From contig SGPL01000311.1 of the NCBI GenBank assembly GCA_004802705.1, forward strand, positions 1 to 40,013: a stretch of DNA of 40,013 nt. The letters are read 5' to 3'. A program made the position numbers and the translations under genes. The DNA is from Bondarzewia mesenterica (lineage: Eukaryota > Basidiomycota > Agaricomycetes > Russulales > Bondarzewiaceae). Positions 1-9,825 of this stretch are shown one piece after another; position 1 is the stretch's first letter; the number at the start of each line of letters is the position of its first letter. The notes under the pieces were generated by a model. It made no database searches. It was given only the letters and a program-made list of their open reading frames with translations, and was not told the origin of the DNA.

Positions 1-1560
1 TGATGCTCCTGCGATGCCCAGTCCGAGTCGGTATATCCCTCGAGTCCTGCCTCCGTATCTCCAAAACCAACCAATACTCACGCGTCCCTTCAGGTACCTC
101 AAGATCCGCTTGATCCCCTCCCAGTGCATCTTCCCAGGGTTCTGCATGAACTGTGCCAGATGCGACACAGCATGCGCGATATCTGGCCGTGTCGCTACTG
201 CAGCGTACATGACCGAGCCGATGGCCTCGCGAAACGGGACGTTCCGCATCTCGTCGTACTCGCGTGGAGACGCCGGGGACTAGTTTCGACCCAACGTGAA
301 GTTGGGGTCGAGCGGGATCGTAAGGGCCTTCGCATCCTCCAGGTTGAACCAGGAGATGATGGTGTCGATATAGGCTCACTGTGAGAGGGAGATGGTGCGC
401 GTCTTTTGGTCGCGCTTGATCTCCATGCCAAGGAGCCAGTGTATTTCTCCGAGATCGGTCATCTCGAAGACTTTACTGAGCTCCCCCTTCAACCATTCCA
501 GGAGACGGAGGACACTGGCAAACAACGCAAGGTCATCGACGGAAGCGGAAATGACCAGAATGTCCTTCGCGACGTGCTTGTAGAAGACACCGTGATCGAC
601 CGAGCAGCGAGTGAAGCCGAGCTTGACGAATGCCTCACAGAGACGTTGGTACCAGCATCGGCCTGACTGCTTTAGCCCATAGATCGTCTTGAATAAACGG
701 CAGACCTTCAGTGCAGCTCCTGGGGCTATGAAACCTGGGGGCTGCTCCATGAAAATGTCCTCCTCCAGATGTCCGTTCAAATATGCATTTTTAACGTCCA
801 TCTGGTGGACCTCCCAGTCGTTCCGAGCAGCTATAGCAAGCAGCACGCGAATCGAGTCGAGTTTCGCAATGGGCACGAAGGTATCGGTGTAGTCGATCCC
901 TGGAACCTGCGTGAATCCTTGGGCAACGAGTCGAGCTTTGTACTTGACAATCTCGCCTGCAGATCCTCGCTTGACCTTGAAGACCCATTTGCTGCCGACA
1001 ACGTTCGTGTTCGGCGGCCGGTCGACGAGTTCCCAGGTCTCCAGCTTGTGGATCATGGCAAGCTCGCTGTTTATCGCAGCTTCCCATTTCGGCCAGTCAG
1101 CCCTGCGACGTGCGTCCATGACAGTACGTGGCTCGTGACCACTTGTGACCTGTGACACCAGCGCACACTCGATGGCGCTCAAGCTTACTTCTTCCCACTC
1201 GACACTTCCATCCGCATCATCCTGGACCTCCACCATCCCGGCAAAACCACCCAAGGGCGAAATACCAGGAAAGATGGAACCAGGGAGGCCAGAAGCGATG
1301 CCCTCACCGCTTTGCAAGCGGCGAACATAGGCGGACGGACGAATCTCGTGGCGTGGACGACCAGCGGGCTCGAGCGCCGCATCAGAGGCATTGGGAATGT
1401 CGTCAGGAAGGCCCGCAATGCCAGTATGATCAGGGAAGTGAGAGACAGCGTCAGTCTCGCTCGTCTCGGATGACGAGTCGTCTCCGAGCACGTTCGACAC
1501 GGCGGCTTCGTCCTCATCATCGGTCAGGCGTTTCGGGCTGGACTTTGGCGAGGTTTTTGG
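1..1560 (-). pseudogene. Copia reverse transcriptase and start of RNase H
   Basis: The minus-strand frame 1500-376 holds the Copia RVT_2 domain. It starts with W-AAI-SELA and VGSKWVFKVK, continues through KARLVAQGFTQ, FVPIAKLDSIR, VHQMDVKNAYLNG, EQPPGF and IYGLKQS, and reaches the polymerase site as SVDDLALF, where many relatives have YVDD. After a TGA at 376-378 the frame continues as AYIDTI, then hits TAG at 280-282, then continues through the RNase H linker (EAIGSVMYAAVATRPDIAHAV). A frameshift near 88 leads into a DSDWAS motif near position 20, the first RNase H catalytic region. Family comparison suggests the stops came from CGA and CAG codons. The piece before 1500 is a low-complexity acidic linker joining integrase to reverse transcriptase. 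Confidence 0.9.
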
Positions 1561-1599
1561 GGAACTGTCAGCAGAGGACGTTGATGGTGCTGATTTGGT

Positions 1600-3041
1600 G
1601 CCATCTTCATCCAGAAATGGCTGGCGAGGACTGTTTTGCGTGTCATGCGCTATCTGCTCCCCCTCGAGCAGAACGGCTTCCTCGCATCATTTTCTGTCCA
1701 TGAAAATGACGTTACATTCTACATCAATGCTGCGCTTCTTGGGCCAGTAGATTTGATATCCCTTGGACTGGGAATCGTAGCCGACGAAGTGCCCTTCATC
1801 GGCCTTCGACGCGAGCTTGTCCCGGCCTTCGACCTTAACCCAAACTCGGCAGCCCCACTCGTGCAAATCTCGCAGATTGGGCTTCTTGCCCATCGCGACC
1901 TCAAGTGGCGTCTTTCTAAGCAGCGCACGCATGCCGGTGCAGTTCCAGATCCATACGCAGTGGTTCACTGCTTCCGCCCAAAAGAATTTCGGCAATTCAG
2001 CTTCGAGGAGCATCGCAACAGTGCGCATGACTAGCGTGCCATTCAGGCATTCAGAACACCCATTTTGCTGGGGCGAGTCGTGCACGGTAAGTTCATGATG
2101 AGTCCCGTTCGCCTTCAACATCTGCTGAAACTCTCCACCCAGGTATTCATCCCCGCGATCTGTGCAAAGGGTGCCGATCTTCTGGCCACGTTGGACCTCG
2201 ATCCAATTCCTGTGGGTATCATAGGAGGTAATAGTCTCGCTCTTCTTCTTCTGGAAGAAAACGGCTAACTCGCTGGAATGATCATCCAGCTAAGTCGAAA
2301 AATATCGGCTCCCCCCTATCGACGTGTGTTGTGTTGGACCCCACACATCCGAATGCAGCAACTCGGCGTAACGAGAAGCTCGAGGCGAAGATCGTTCTGC
2401 CGGAAATGGCGCGCGCTTGATCTTCGCGCGAATGCAGGATTCGCAAACCACCGCGTCGGTATCTGCTTCATCGAGGGTGATCCCTTCGACGAGGCCTTTC
2501 TTCACGAGCTCTCAAACGGTATCAATGGCAATGTGTCCCAATCAGCGGTGCAATTCCGCCAGACCCAAGGTAAGTGTACCTTTAACAGCCGCATGGGCTT
2601 CGACATGGGATTTCTTCTGACTGACAAATCTGTACAGTCCGTTGCTCTGAGGAATCTGACCAATGGTCTCCCCCTGTGGGTTGATGAGGTGGGACTCGCC
2701 GTCCTTGACGCGGAGTTCGTAACCAGCCGCATCCACTCGTGGTACAGAGAGTAGCGTAAGGGCTATCTCCAGCGCATACAACACGTCTCTCAGAATGAGG
2801 GACGTGGTTCCATCACCATTCAGGAGGGCAATCTCCAGGGTTCCACACCAAGCGCCATGAACATGCGCTTGTTCACTGCATGAATGGGTTCCGGTGCCAT
2901 TGCAACGAAGTCAGTGAACTGGTCGCGATAGGAAGACATGTGGTGGCTTGCCCCGGTGTCGACGCAGGTCGTCATCGTAGAGGACGATACCACGTTATCA
3001 CTGTCAAGTGCAGTCAGTGCTGCAGCATTGATCGTTGCCAT
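1600..3041 (-). pseudogene. Copia protease and integrase
   Basis: At about 2990-2950 on the minus strand CVDTGASHHMS is the aspartic protease active site (D-T/S-G-A). The integrase zinc region reads LHR-stop-LGHIAIDTV-stop-ELVKKG, then CESCIRAK. The catalytic core shows HSDVWGP, CTDRGDEY and HDSPQQNGCSE, which carry the D, D and E residues, followed by the GCRVWVK and FVGYDSQSKGY C-terminal motifs. In-frame stops lie at 2542-2544 (TGA), 2512-2514 (TGA) and 2290-2292 (TAG, where a Trp is expected in YFST-W-LDD). A frameshift near 2845 separates protease from the piece that follows. The domain assignment is certain; the copy cannot make an intact protein. Confidence 0.88.
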
Positions 3042-3059
3042 GAAACCTTCGGCGTGAGT

Positions 3060-3986
3060 TGCCGCATTGGCACTCGCATTCCCTTTTGGTGCCTTCCCCC
3101 CAGCATCGCCTCTATTATCACCACCACCAGCACCGCCACCACCGGGACCTCGGCATTCTGCCTTGGTGTGGCCGCGCTTGTTGCAGTTTCAGCAGACAAT
3201 TCCGCGGCCGCCTTTCTTGGTGCCTGGCTTGGACGCATCCCCTCTCGCATGGGTATACAGGGCTTCGCCTGATGATGGCTTCGACCTCTTCGAGGAGCCA
3301 GCGGCGGTGCTCTGATCCTCGTCATAAACCTCGAGGATAAACTGCATGAGAGTGACAGGGGAAAGGGGTTTCTCAGTGACATGAGCAGCACTGGTGATCA
3401 CGCGGAGGGAGTTACGATACGACAGAGGTAGCGACGACATGATCGTCGCCGAGAAGTCCTCGTCTTCTATCTTCGTTCCCATACCAGCTAACTGTTCTTT
3501 TGACTTTAACAGGAAGTCCAGGTGCACGCGAACGTCGCCACCTTCATTGCATTTTGCCTCCATCATTCGACGTCAGACATCGACCTTGGCGATATCCGAT
3601 TTCTGCTCGTACTCCTTCGAGATTGCACCCCAGAGGTCCTTCGTGGTGGTATGATTCTCAGATTGGAGTCGGAGGAGTAGGGAGTCAGTAATGGTGGAGA
3701 AAATTTGCTGCTTCACAGAAGCTTCGTCTTGTTCAAATTTCGCAACCTTCTGCTCAGCAGCATCGCATTCGAGAATCTCGCGTAGGGAAGGGGTATAATC
3801 TTCTTCATAGGCCTCCGGGTTGGCAGGCCTCGTTATAGAGCCAGTCAGGTGTCGTACTAGGCCTCTCGCCTTGATGGCGTTCTCGAGCCGGGTCTTGTAC
3901 ATGACCCAGTTCGAGCCATCTGAAGCAAGCTTTGGAACATTGTAGAAGTTTTGACTGGATGACATCTGTAGGTCTGCAGGGCCCAT
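3060..3986 (-). pseudogene. Copia gag
   Basis: The first frame starts at ATG 3986 (MGPADLQMSSSQNFYNVPKL) and has the usual Copia gag opening: W-MYKTRLENAI, a DLWGAISKEYE motif, then the second half with LPLSYRNSL. A TGA at 3573-3575 interrupts a run that should read VDV-R-RRMM. A second TGA at 3189-3191 lies inside the nucleocapsid zinc knuckle (VC-stop-NCNKRGHTKAEC), where a Trp is expected. Gag would package the element RNA and form virus-like particles in the cytoplasm. A Gly-rich linker follows the knuckle and leads into protease. The gene is broken by nonsense codons. Confidence 0.85.
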
Positions 3987-4023
3987 AACCTGTCAAGATA
4001 TGATATCCGAGTTGCGCGCTAGC

Positions 4024-4245
4024 GAGACAACAGTGAACAGCTCAGTAATTGGGGACAATCACTGTGATAGAATTAGTACCTAGTGAGACAACAGTGAACA
4101 GCTCAGTAATTGGGGACAATCACTGTGATAGAATTAGTACCTAGCGAGACAACAGTGAACAGCTACGGTACATGAGCAAAAGGACAAACACAACGTAAGG
4201 TATAGGTACTCACCTCAGTAATTGGGGACAATCACTGAGGTGACA
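4024..4245. repeat. 61-bp tandem repeat in the presumed Copia LTR
   Basis: A unit beginning GAGACAACAGTGAACAG starts at 4024, 4085 and 4146. The first two copies are complete at 61 bp, the third is partial, and a diverged copy of the middle section reappears at about 4213-4236. Each full unit contains CAGTAATTG-GGGA-CAATCACTG, an imperfect hairpin with 9-bp arms and one mismatch. The position just upstream of gag on the minus strand suggests the LTR, where such repeats are often promoter or enhancer modules. Confidence 0.8.
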
Positions 4246-4360
4246 CGACGTGCAAATCAGTATTAATAAGACACACGAAGTCGGAGTTCAAACGGTACTG
4301 TATAGTACCAAGCCACAGATGCTATCTGTCGGTCAGCCAAATAAGGAAGCATCTGGAAAA

Positions 4361-4404
4361 CCCCCCCCTCCTAATGAGCAACTAATTTAGGTCTCAAATT
4401 AGTT
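4361..4404 (+). repeat. Left terminal inverted repeat and subterminal hairpin
   Basis: Positions 4363-4378 (CCCCCCTCCTAATGAG) are the inverted counterpart of 16535-16551. Immediately inside, 4380-4404 forms a hairpin with perfect 9-bp arms AACTAATTT and AAATTAGTT around a 7-base loop. CACTA-like transposases bind subterminal repeats of this sort; that role is inferred. Confidence 0.65.
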
Positions 4405-4580
4405 AGTAATTAAATGTCCTCCAAATGACACAATAACTTTCTGGACAATAACTTATGAAAAGAACATTTCAAATCCAAAATTTCACATTGATTGAGCTAT
4501 CATTTGTTGTGTAAGATCAATTCTAGTATTCGAGCGGTGCAATGAGGATCTGACATGACAGTCACATGATCAGCTTCTCC

Positions 4581-4615
4581 CTTCAAGCTTCAAAGCTCGA
4601 GTTTGAAGCTTGAAG
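4581..4615. repeat. Perfect 35-bp palindromic hairpin
   Basis: Two perfect 14-bp arms, CTTCAAGCTTCAAA and TTTGAAGCTTGAAG, flank the 7-base centre GCTCGAG. It lies 220 bp inside the left end of the transposon. A related but shorter palindrome (TTGAAGCT-CA-AGCTTCAA) occurs at about 28092-28109 upstream of the FAP7 gene. Confidence 0.85.
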
Positions 4616-5053
4616 TCCTCTTACTACTTCAGTTTTTATATGTTCAGAACATATTACATTTGTATCTAGTAGCTACTGATTGATAATGCTAGTATACGAA
4701 GAGGTAGATGACAACGGCTTGACGGCAAAATCACATCGGTATTCGACAGAGGGACGACCGACCGTCATCTCATTCAGCTCAATAACGCCTCCGGGTAGAT
4801 TTGGTCATCCTCCGAGGGGGCAAAGCAAGAAAGCACTTTGTGCACGAGATAGATGACCGCATGAATGCCCATGCCGAGCTTCCTAATGACTTCGAACTCC
4901 TGAATGATGGCTGCTCATGAACTGCAGCGGACAACCAATGAACTGCGAAGTCTCCCAGTTCTGTTCCGCTTTATGGATGATTGGTGAAGCGGATGCAGAA
5001 CGAAGTTGTACAGCTTGGTGAGAACCGCTAAAGGTAGTAAGTCAATCTCCAAC
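4616..5053. other. No recognisable gene; left interior of the transposon
   Basis: This stretch between the palindrome and the PA2G4-like fragment has no long open frame and no motif I recognise on either strand. A minus-strand intron acceptor (TTCACAG) at about 5070 suggests that splicing from the PA2G4-like fragment could run into it, but the following sequence does not resemble PA2G4. Confidence 0.5.
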
Positions 5054-5138
5054 TCAATTTCTTCCTAGCTGTGAATGTATTACAATTGCAAAACATCGTG
5101 GTGAGCAGGAAGCAAAAGAAAACAACCAAAATGGACTC

Positions 5139-5797
5139 ACGTCTCGAATCTCGGACACACCATTGTGAATGATGACTATCACCCACTCGAGTTTGACGAC
5201 ATCGCCTTTTGCGAGCACCTGAGAGGAAAGGGGATCTGAACTGTGGGGTCGCGTCATGGGCAACATCAAAGAAAATGAATTAGTAAACATACGAGCGGGT
5301 GAGGAATAAAGATAACGCATGCTATGGGGGAAAAGTGCACTACACAGATGTTTGCAGATACCCTAGTCGGGAATGCCAGGCCTGTTGCGCACACGAGACC
5401 GTCGTCAATCGATTGCGTGAATGCCAGGCTGGATGGGGGAATTCCACCGCAAAACCGATGAAACGAGAACGCACCTTGCTGACTTTCACACCCTTCACAG
5501 ACTTGTTGTACATGGCACTTGTGCCCTCCTCAATCAATTTGTTGCCTTCGACGCAGAGGTTGAAAACCTTCGCTCCCTCAATCGATTTTTCAATGAGCTT
5601 TTTCATGACATTGTGCATGATATCCACAGCCATCTAGCTCCACAAAAATATATCTGCCATTAGGTCGATTTTCCTCCACTCTGCCAGGCGGAAGAGCGTG
5701 TGTGGAGACCAACCTTGTGCTTGGTGATATCGGCCTTCGCAGTGGAGCGGGGCTTCTCAGTTGCAGCAGGGGAAGTTGGTTTCTCGGTATCAGACAT
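5139..5797 (-). pseudogene. PA2G4/Ebp1-like N-terminal gene fragment
   Basis: The minus strand starts at ATG 5797 with MSDTEKPT, the typical start of the PA2G4/Ebp1 (proliferation-associated 2G4, metallopeptidase M24 fold) family. After an intron the frame continues as HNVMKKLIEKSIEGAKVFNL and YNKSVKGVKVSK, then GLAFPTRVSANICVVHFSP, then VLAKGDVVKLE. These correspond in order to the first third of the M24-fold domain; the remaining two thirds, including the RNA-binding C-terminus, are absent. Family knowledge: full-length proteins of about 390-430 residues bind rRNA and regulate ribosome assembly and translation. The exon boundary before GLAFPTR is one base out of phase, and the end of the piece (EWVIVIIHNGVSEIRD) is divergent. 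It directly follows the BET fragment on the same strand, so I read it as a captured fragment, not a gene. Confidence 0.7.
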
Positions 5798-7210
5798 AGA
5801 TGAGCATCTCCTTCTCCTTCGCTGGCAGGGCCTTCGAACTCGATGCCACAGGACCTGCATTGACCTTCTCCTGCTTCTTTTCCTTCTCCTTGCCAGTCCT
5901 GTCCTTCAATGCTGCATAATTACTGCTCACGGTCTCTATCTGAGACTCGATCGTGGCAATGGTCCCTGGTTAAGGTCAGTAACAGATCGAACAAAGGAGT
6001 ACACATTTGACTTACGCGTTCACTCATCATCCTCCTTGTCCTCGTCTTCCTCCTCATCGCTGACTTCTGGGTGCAAAGGCGGCAAATTCTGCCACTTTTC
6101 ATTAAACAGACGCTGCAGCGCGAAACCAGCTTCCGCAATGGCGGACTGAGTACCGTTGTACTTCACGCAGTTGTTGATCATTAACTTGAAATCATCGCGG
6201 AACTTCTCGGCCGTGGGATACATGTTCCCTTCGAGCTTGCTATGCATCGTGGACAAATCCATGGGCTTCTTGATGATGCTGGGGTAATCGAGGATATTGA
6301 GGGCAACGGGATCTGTGAAGGAAGATGTGAACTTGCTTTTTCCAGTAGCAACACTCTGGATACACACCGACAGGCTGAGCGAAAGACCCAACAACATTCT
6401 GATGCTGCTTACGATGAAGCTGATCTAGCAGCTTGCCGCAAAATCTCAACTGCTCATTATTGTTCTTCTTTCCTCTCCGGCGATGTTTCTTCAGAGCGTC
6501 AGCATACGGTAAGTCCTTAGGCGGAGGTGGATGTATCTCTCTCTTAGGTCGTCCCAGATTCTCCATATTATTCCAACGAATGATGGGCACAGAGGTAGAT
6601 GAGCGACAGGGAGGCTTCTTGATGATGAGAGTGGGTGGCAGCAGTGGGGGTGGAGTTGGTGGTTTCTTGATGACAGGAGGTTTAGGCTGGTACATCAACA
6701 ATGATCAGATAGGCGTGGTGAAGACGTGGGTTAATGCACGTACAATTTCGGGGGCAGGCATTGCTCTCATCATTTTGTCAAAATTCTCCGCCAGCCGCTT
6801 CCCTTGCTGGGTGATGAGATGCTCCGAGCCATTGAACGTCTCGCAGTTCCTCACTATAAGGCAGAAGTCGGCCTCAAACTCAGCCACATTGAAATATCGA
6901 GGATTGACAGGATTAGGATTAGGCTTGATAGGATTAGACGAAAGGAGCTTGTGCTCCATCGTCGAGAGATCCATTGGGTGCTTGATAATTTGGAAGTAAT
7001 GCGGAATATTGTAAAGGACAGGATCGACAGGCATCCTGAAAGAAAAAGCATCCTTCTGCTTTTTGAGCATTCGAAGAATTGAAAGACAATATTTGTACTG
7101 CACGTTGGAAAGTGTTGATGTGCGCGAGGAGGCGTCGACAACCGTAGAAGACGTTGAAGCTGGGGGAGGAGCGGCAGCAGTCTTCAGATGGAACCCAAAA
7201 CAGATGCTAT
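5795..7210 (-). pseudogene. BET double-bromodomain (Bdf1-like) gene fragment lacking the ET domain
   Basis: Bromodomain 1 is read on the minus strand at 7110-6750 (QYKYCLSILRMLKKQKDA, PVDPVLYNIPHYFQIIKHPM, RNCETFNGSEHLI). A proline-rich linker with GRPKREIHPPPPKDLPYADA, typical of fungal BET proteins, leads to bromodomain 2 at about 6480-6060 (EQLRFCGKLLDQLHRKQH; DYPSIIKKPMDLSTMHSKL; NNCVKYNGT). A frameshift lies near 6360 within bromodomain 2. A TGA at 6020-6022 falls where DDE-R-T is expected. After an intron the coiled region ATIESQIETVSSNYAALK follows, and then the homology stops at about 5800, exactly where the PA2G4-like start begins. The extraterminal (ET) domain is missing. Family role: binds acetylated histones and TFIID. 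This copy is truncated and broken. Confidence 0.8.
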
Positions 7211-7289
7211 ATTAGCATGCCTGTAGGGCGTACGAAGGAAGGTAAGCTTACATGAGATGACGCCTGATGTGCATCTGCAGCTCCCGTCG

Positions 7290-8699
7290 GCATAGGGTGG
7301 TGAAGGGACTGCGAAAGTGCCCGCTGCTTCTGCTGTTCCTGTGAATACATTATTCGGTAGCTGGCCGCCATTCGCAGCGATAGGGTGAGAGATAGCCCAA
7401 AAAAACGTCCATCGTCATTACACATTAGCCAGTGGTGAGATCCCATTGACAAAGTGTCCTGTCCGAGGCGCTCGTAACCTGAATGACAGAAAACCCGAAT
7501 TAGCAACTTATAGACTCAAAATTGTACAGAAATGCTCACCTAGGTATCGTCCTCGAAATACAACGCTGTGACAGCCTTGCTATGGCCCTCCAACACCCTC
7601 GCTATGGCCCCCCAACACCCTCACACAGGGCTCCTACTGGTCATGATGCTCTGACCTATGTTCACCATCTCTGATCCCATTCGGCTTTTCCACCACCACG
7701 CCCTCAGCATTCTCATCCTCCGCCTCCTCGACCACGTCACTCAAATGCACCATCCCGCCTTCCCATTCATCCTCATCCACTCGTCGCTGATCCCACACTC
7801 TCACGTTCCCGTTTTCGCTTCCGGTCAAACACACATTATCTTCGACCTGCACGCATTTGACTGTGCCAGTGTGTCCTCGTAGTCGACCAATCTCTTCGCC
7901 TGTAAGTAGGTCTCAAACGTGTGGTTGCGCATCGTCTTGAGACACTGCTACGAGTGTGCCATATGGTTCTGAGAGATCGAGTGCGCAAACGGGAGTGGTG
8001 CCGCATTCAAAGGTCTTCAAAAGGGTGATTCCGAACAATGAGAAAAGACAACGCGGAGTGTGTAACATTACTGACCATCATCTTTTTGAAAATTCAAGAT
8101 ATCGTCATCCAACTTTGCACGAATGGCATCCAATGCATCGATTTTGTTAGTGATTTCTACGATCTCGTTAGTAACAAGACTCTAAATGCGAACACCAACC
8201 ATTAACGACCAACAATGCAAAATGAAAGATAGAAACACACCCTCCAGACATGCAGATTCTCCTTATCCCTCATGATTTCGCGTGTCTGCCTTTGCAACTC
8301 GTCTTTTCTGAATAACTTGTTCGCACTTAAACTCTCCCTTCCCCTCTTCTTCCGTCCTTTCTTGCCCCTCCCTCGATCCTCCTTGCCAACCACCACCACA
8401 CCTTCTTTGCTGCCTTCTTCATCCACCATTAATCCCCTTGATTCCACCCCCAATTTCTTCAATCCCATCTTTGGCGCGTCGACATTCCTCGTCATCCGCC
8501 TCCTCACTCGTCCCTTGTCTGCACTCGGGATCATTGCCTGGAAACCACGCAAAAGGCTCGGCGCATCGCCAAATTCCTCCCCGGCATTTGCTGGTGCGTC
8601 TGGTATCTCTGCGGTGAGCAGCTCTCCTGCCGCCTCGACGATTTCAAGGTCATGCGATGTTATGTGGGGGATCCCGAGCTCAAGCCGCAGTGGTGACAC
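7290..8699 (-). pseudogene. Mdv1/Caf4-like mitochondrial division WD40 gene fragment
   Basis: The minus-strand frame from 8699 has an Mdv1-like N-terminal region (SLLRGFQAMIPSADKG, RNVDAPKMGLKKLG). It is followed after an intron by the coiled-coil piece EITNKIDALDAIRAKLDDDI, and then WD40 repeats (FECGTTPVCALDL; LLTGEEIGRLRGHTGTVKC; DNVCLTGSENGNVRVWD; SASDRTLCQWDLTTG; VPSPPYADGS). The later WD40 blades are absent. Family knowledge: Mdv1 links Fis1 to the dynamin Dnm1 at the mitochondrial outer membrane during fission. Breaks seen: TGA at 7913-7915 where Trp is expected (V-W-DLLTG), TAA at 7425-7427 where Gln is expected, and a 22-bp tandem duplication that shifts the frame. The fragment ends at about 7290, next to the BET fragment. 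Confidence 0.75.
7579..7622. repeat. 22-bp tandem duplication within the Mdv1-like fragment
   Basis: Two adjacent 22-bp copies beginning GCTATGGCCC lie at 7579-7600 and 7601-7622 and differ at one base. They encode the VL-GGHS start of a WD40 repeat twice. Because 22 is not a multiple of three, the duplication shifts the reading frame. Confidence 0.9.
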
Positions 8700-9245
8700 T
8701 CGAGCGTCGCAAAGTCCATTCGCGGACGTGTTGACACTCCATCGATAGATTCTCTAGGTCTGTTCAAAACCGTCCGCGCATGGGGTGATTATAAGGGTTC
8801 AGAGTGTGATAGTACAGAAGTTTCATAGACTCACCAGAACGGCAGAGAAAAGGGGGGGAGCAGAAAGCACGGACGAGGGTTGCGATAAAGAGGACGAGGA
8901 GGAGCAAGGTGAAAAAAGGGGGATGGTAAGCCCTACCAAGATAGGTCACACAGGTCACACACCAACGCCCCAGTCACTCGCTCATATGACGTTCATCTCT
9001 TTGGCCATCATCTTTTTCATGCTCGGCCTCAAGACACAACCGCCGTGTTTTTGTTATTGTACGCAAAAACTCAATCCACTCTACAGACCCCTTCCAGCCA
9101 AGACCTCCATCTACTGCAGTTCGTCCTCCCTCCCAAGCACTCGTCCTGCCCTGACCACCATCGACTTCGCTTCGTTTCCCTTCCCCTTCTCCAACAACCA
9201 TTTCCCCCACACAAGTGTTACCAACAACCCGTCGTATCCATCCAT
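8700..9245. other. No confidently recognised gene
   Basis: Open frames exist on both strands here, but none shows a motif I recognise. The minus strand at about 9330-9230 has an exon-like stretch (RVWAGVFTVMNTGGRSDEE) after a possible acceptor. The stretch lies inside the transposon between the Mdv1-like fragment and the KEX1-like tail and could hold the 5' remains of either. Confidence 0.4.
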
Positions 9246-9710
9246 ATGTCGTATACCATCCGCAGCACCTCCTCGTCCGACCTGCCGCCCGTGTTCATCA
9301 CTGTGAACACACCTGCCCACACTCTGCTCATCAGTAAGTACAATCATGCAATCCACTGCACCTCCGCCACCTGCATCTTGACTTTTTCCCGATCAGTATC
9401 TGATCCGCTGGCCTCTGACTCGATCCCCGCATGCCCTCGAACCAACGCCTCCATCTGCATCGCCCTTGTGGTCTTCTTCTGGTACCGTGTCCGCCGCCGA
9501 TGTCTGCGTGGTCTCACTGTTTCGACAAACGATGAAGAGGACAGCATCCCGCTCACGCAGAGTGGGCCAGCGCATGACGGGAATGGTGGAATCGACGAGA
9601 CCAACAGGTTCTGGGGAAGAATGAGAAAGCGGAAGGAGAGGGCTGAGGAGACGCTAGCGATATTCGACGTTGGAGACAGTGACAAGGACGAACTGAAGAG
9701 TGCTCGGTAG
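9246..9710 (+). pseudogene. Possible KEX1-like membrane-tail fragment
   Basis: A plus-strand frame (with a probable intron at about 9332-9395) ends in a hydrophobic segment ICIALVVFFWY followed by basic RVRRR. An acidic tail comes next (NDEEDSIPLTQS, RKRKERAEE, IFDVGDSDKDE) and ends with TAG at 9708-9710. This arrangement of one membrane span, a basic stop-transfer run and an acidic IFDVGDSD motif resembles the cytosolic end of fungal KEX1 carboxypeptidases of the trans-Golgi. No serine carboxypeptidase catalytic region is visible upstream, so it would be only a C-terminal fragment. It lies tail-to-tail with the transposase, 115 bp apart. The identification is tentative and based on remembered family features. 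Confidence 0.35.
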
Positions 9711-9825
9711 GATACGTCCGTGTTGCGATAAAGGGAGGGAAAAATAGGAAGCAGAGGAGGTTATCATTGCCGAAGGACAGACAGGTGGATGGCAGATGAG
9801 GCAAAGGAGATAAAAAGGAAGAGAG

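Larger units (their letters stand above)
1..4360 (-). mobile_element. Copia (Ty1-like) LTR retrotransposon, 5' part, degenerate
   Basis: Reading the minus strand from about 3986 to 1 gives the Copia order gag, zinc knuckle, protease, integrase, reverse transcriptase and RNase H. That order, with integrase before reverse transcriptase, separates Copia from Gypsy. The element leaves the window at the left edge, so the 3' LTR is not visible. The 5' LTR should lie to the right of gag, from about 4013 to at most 4360; the exact outer end is uncertain, and the region contains tandem repeats. A primer-binding-like stretch lies between the LTR and gag at about 3990-4012. Many premature stops and frameshifts show the copy is inactive. 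It abuts the inverted-repeat end of the DNA transposon that starts at 4361. Confidence 0.85.

Noticed and set aside
1152..1703. Long plus-strand frame opposite the retrotransposon linker
   Set aside because: It is the antisense shadow of the Copia integrase to reverse transcriptase linker; arginine/proline-rich composition is typical of such shadows.
8272..8748. Plus-strand 158-codon frame
   Set aside because: Antisense to the Mdv1-like N-terminal region, which has recognisable family motifs.
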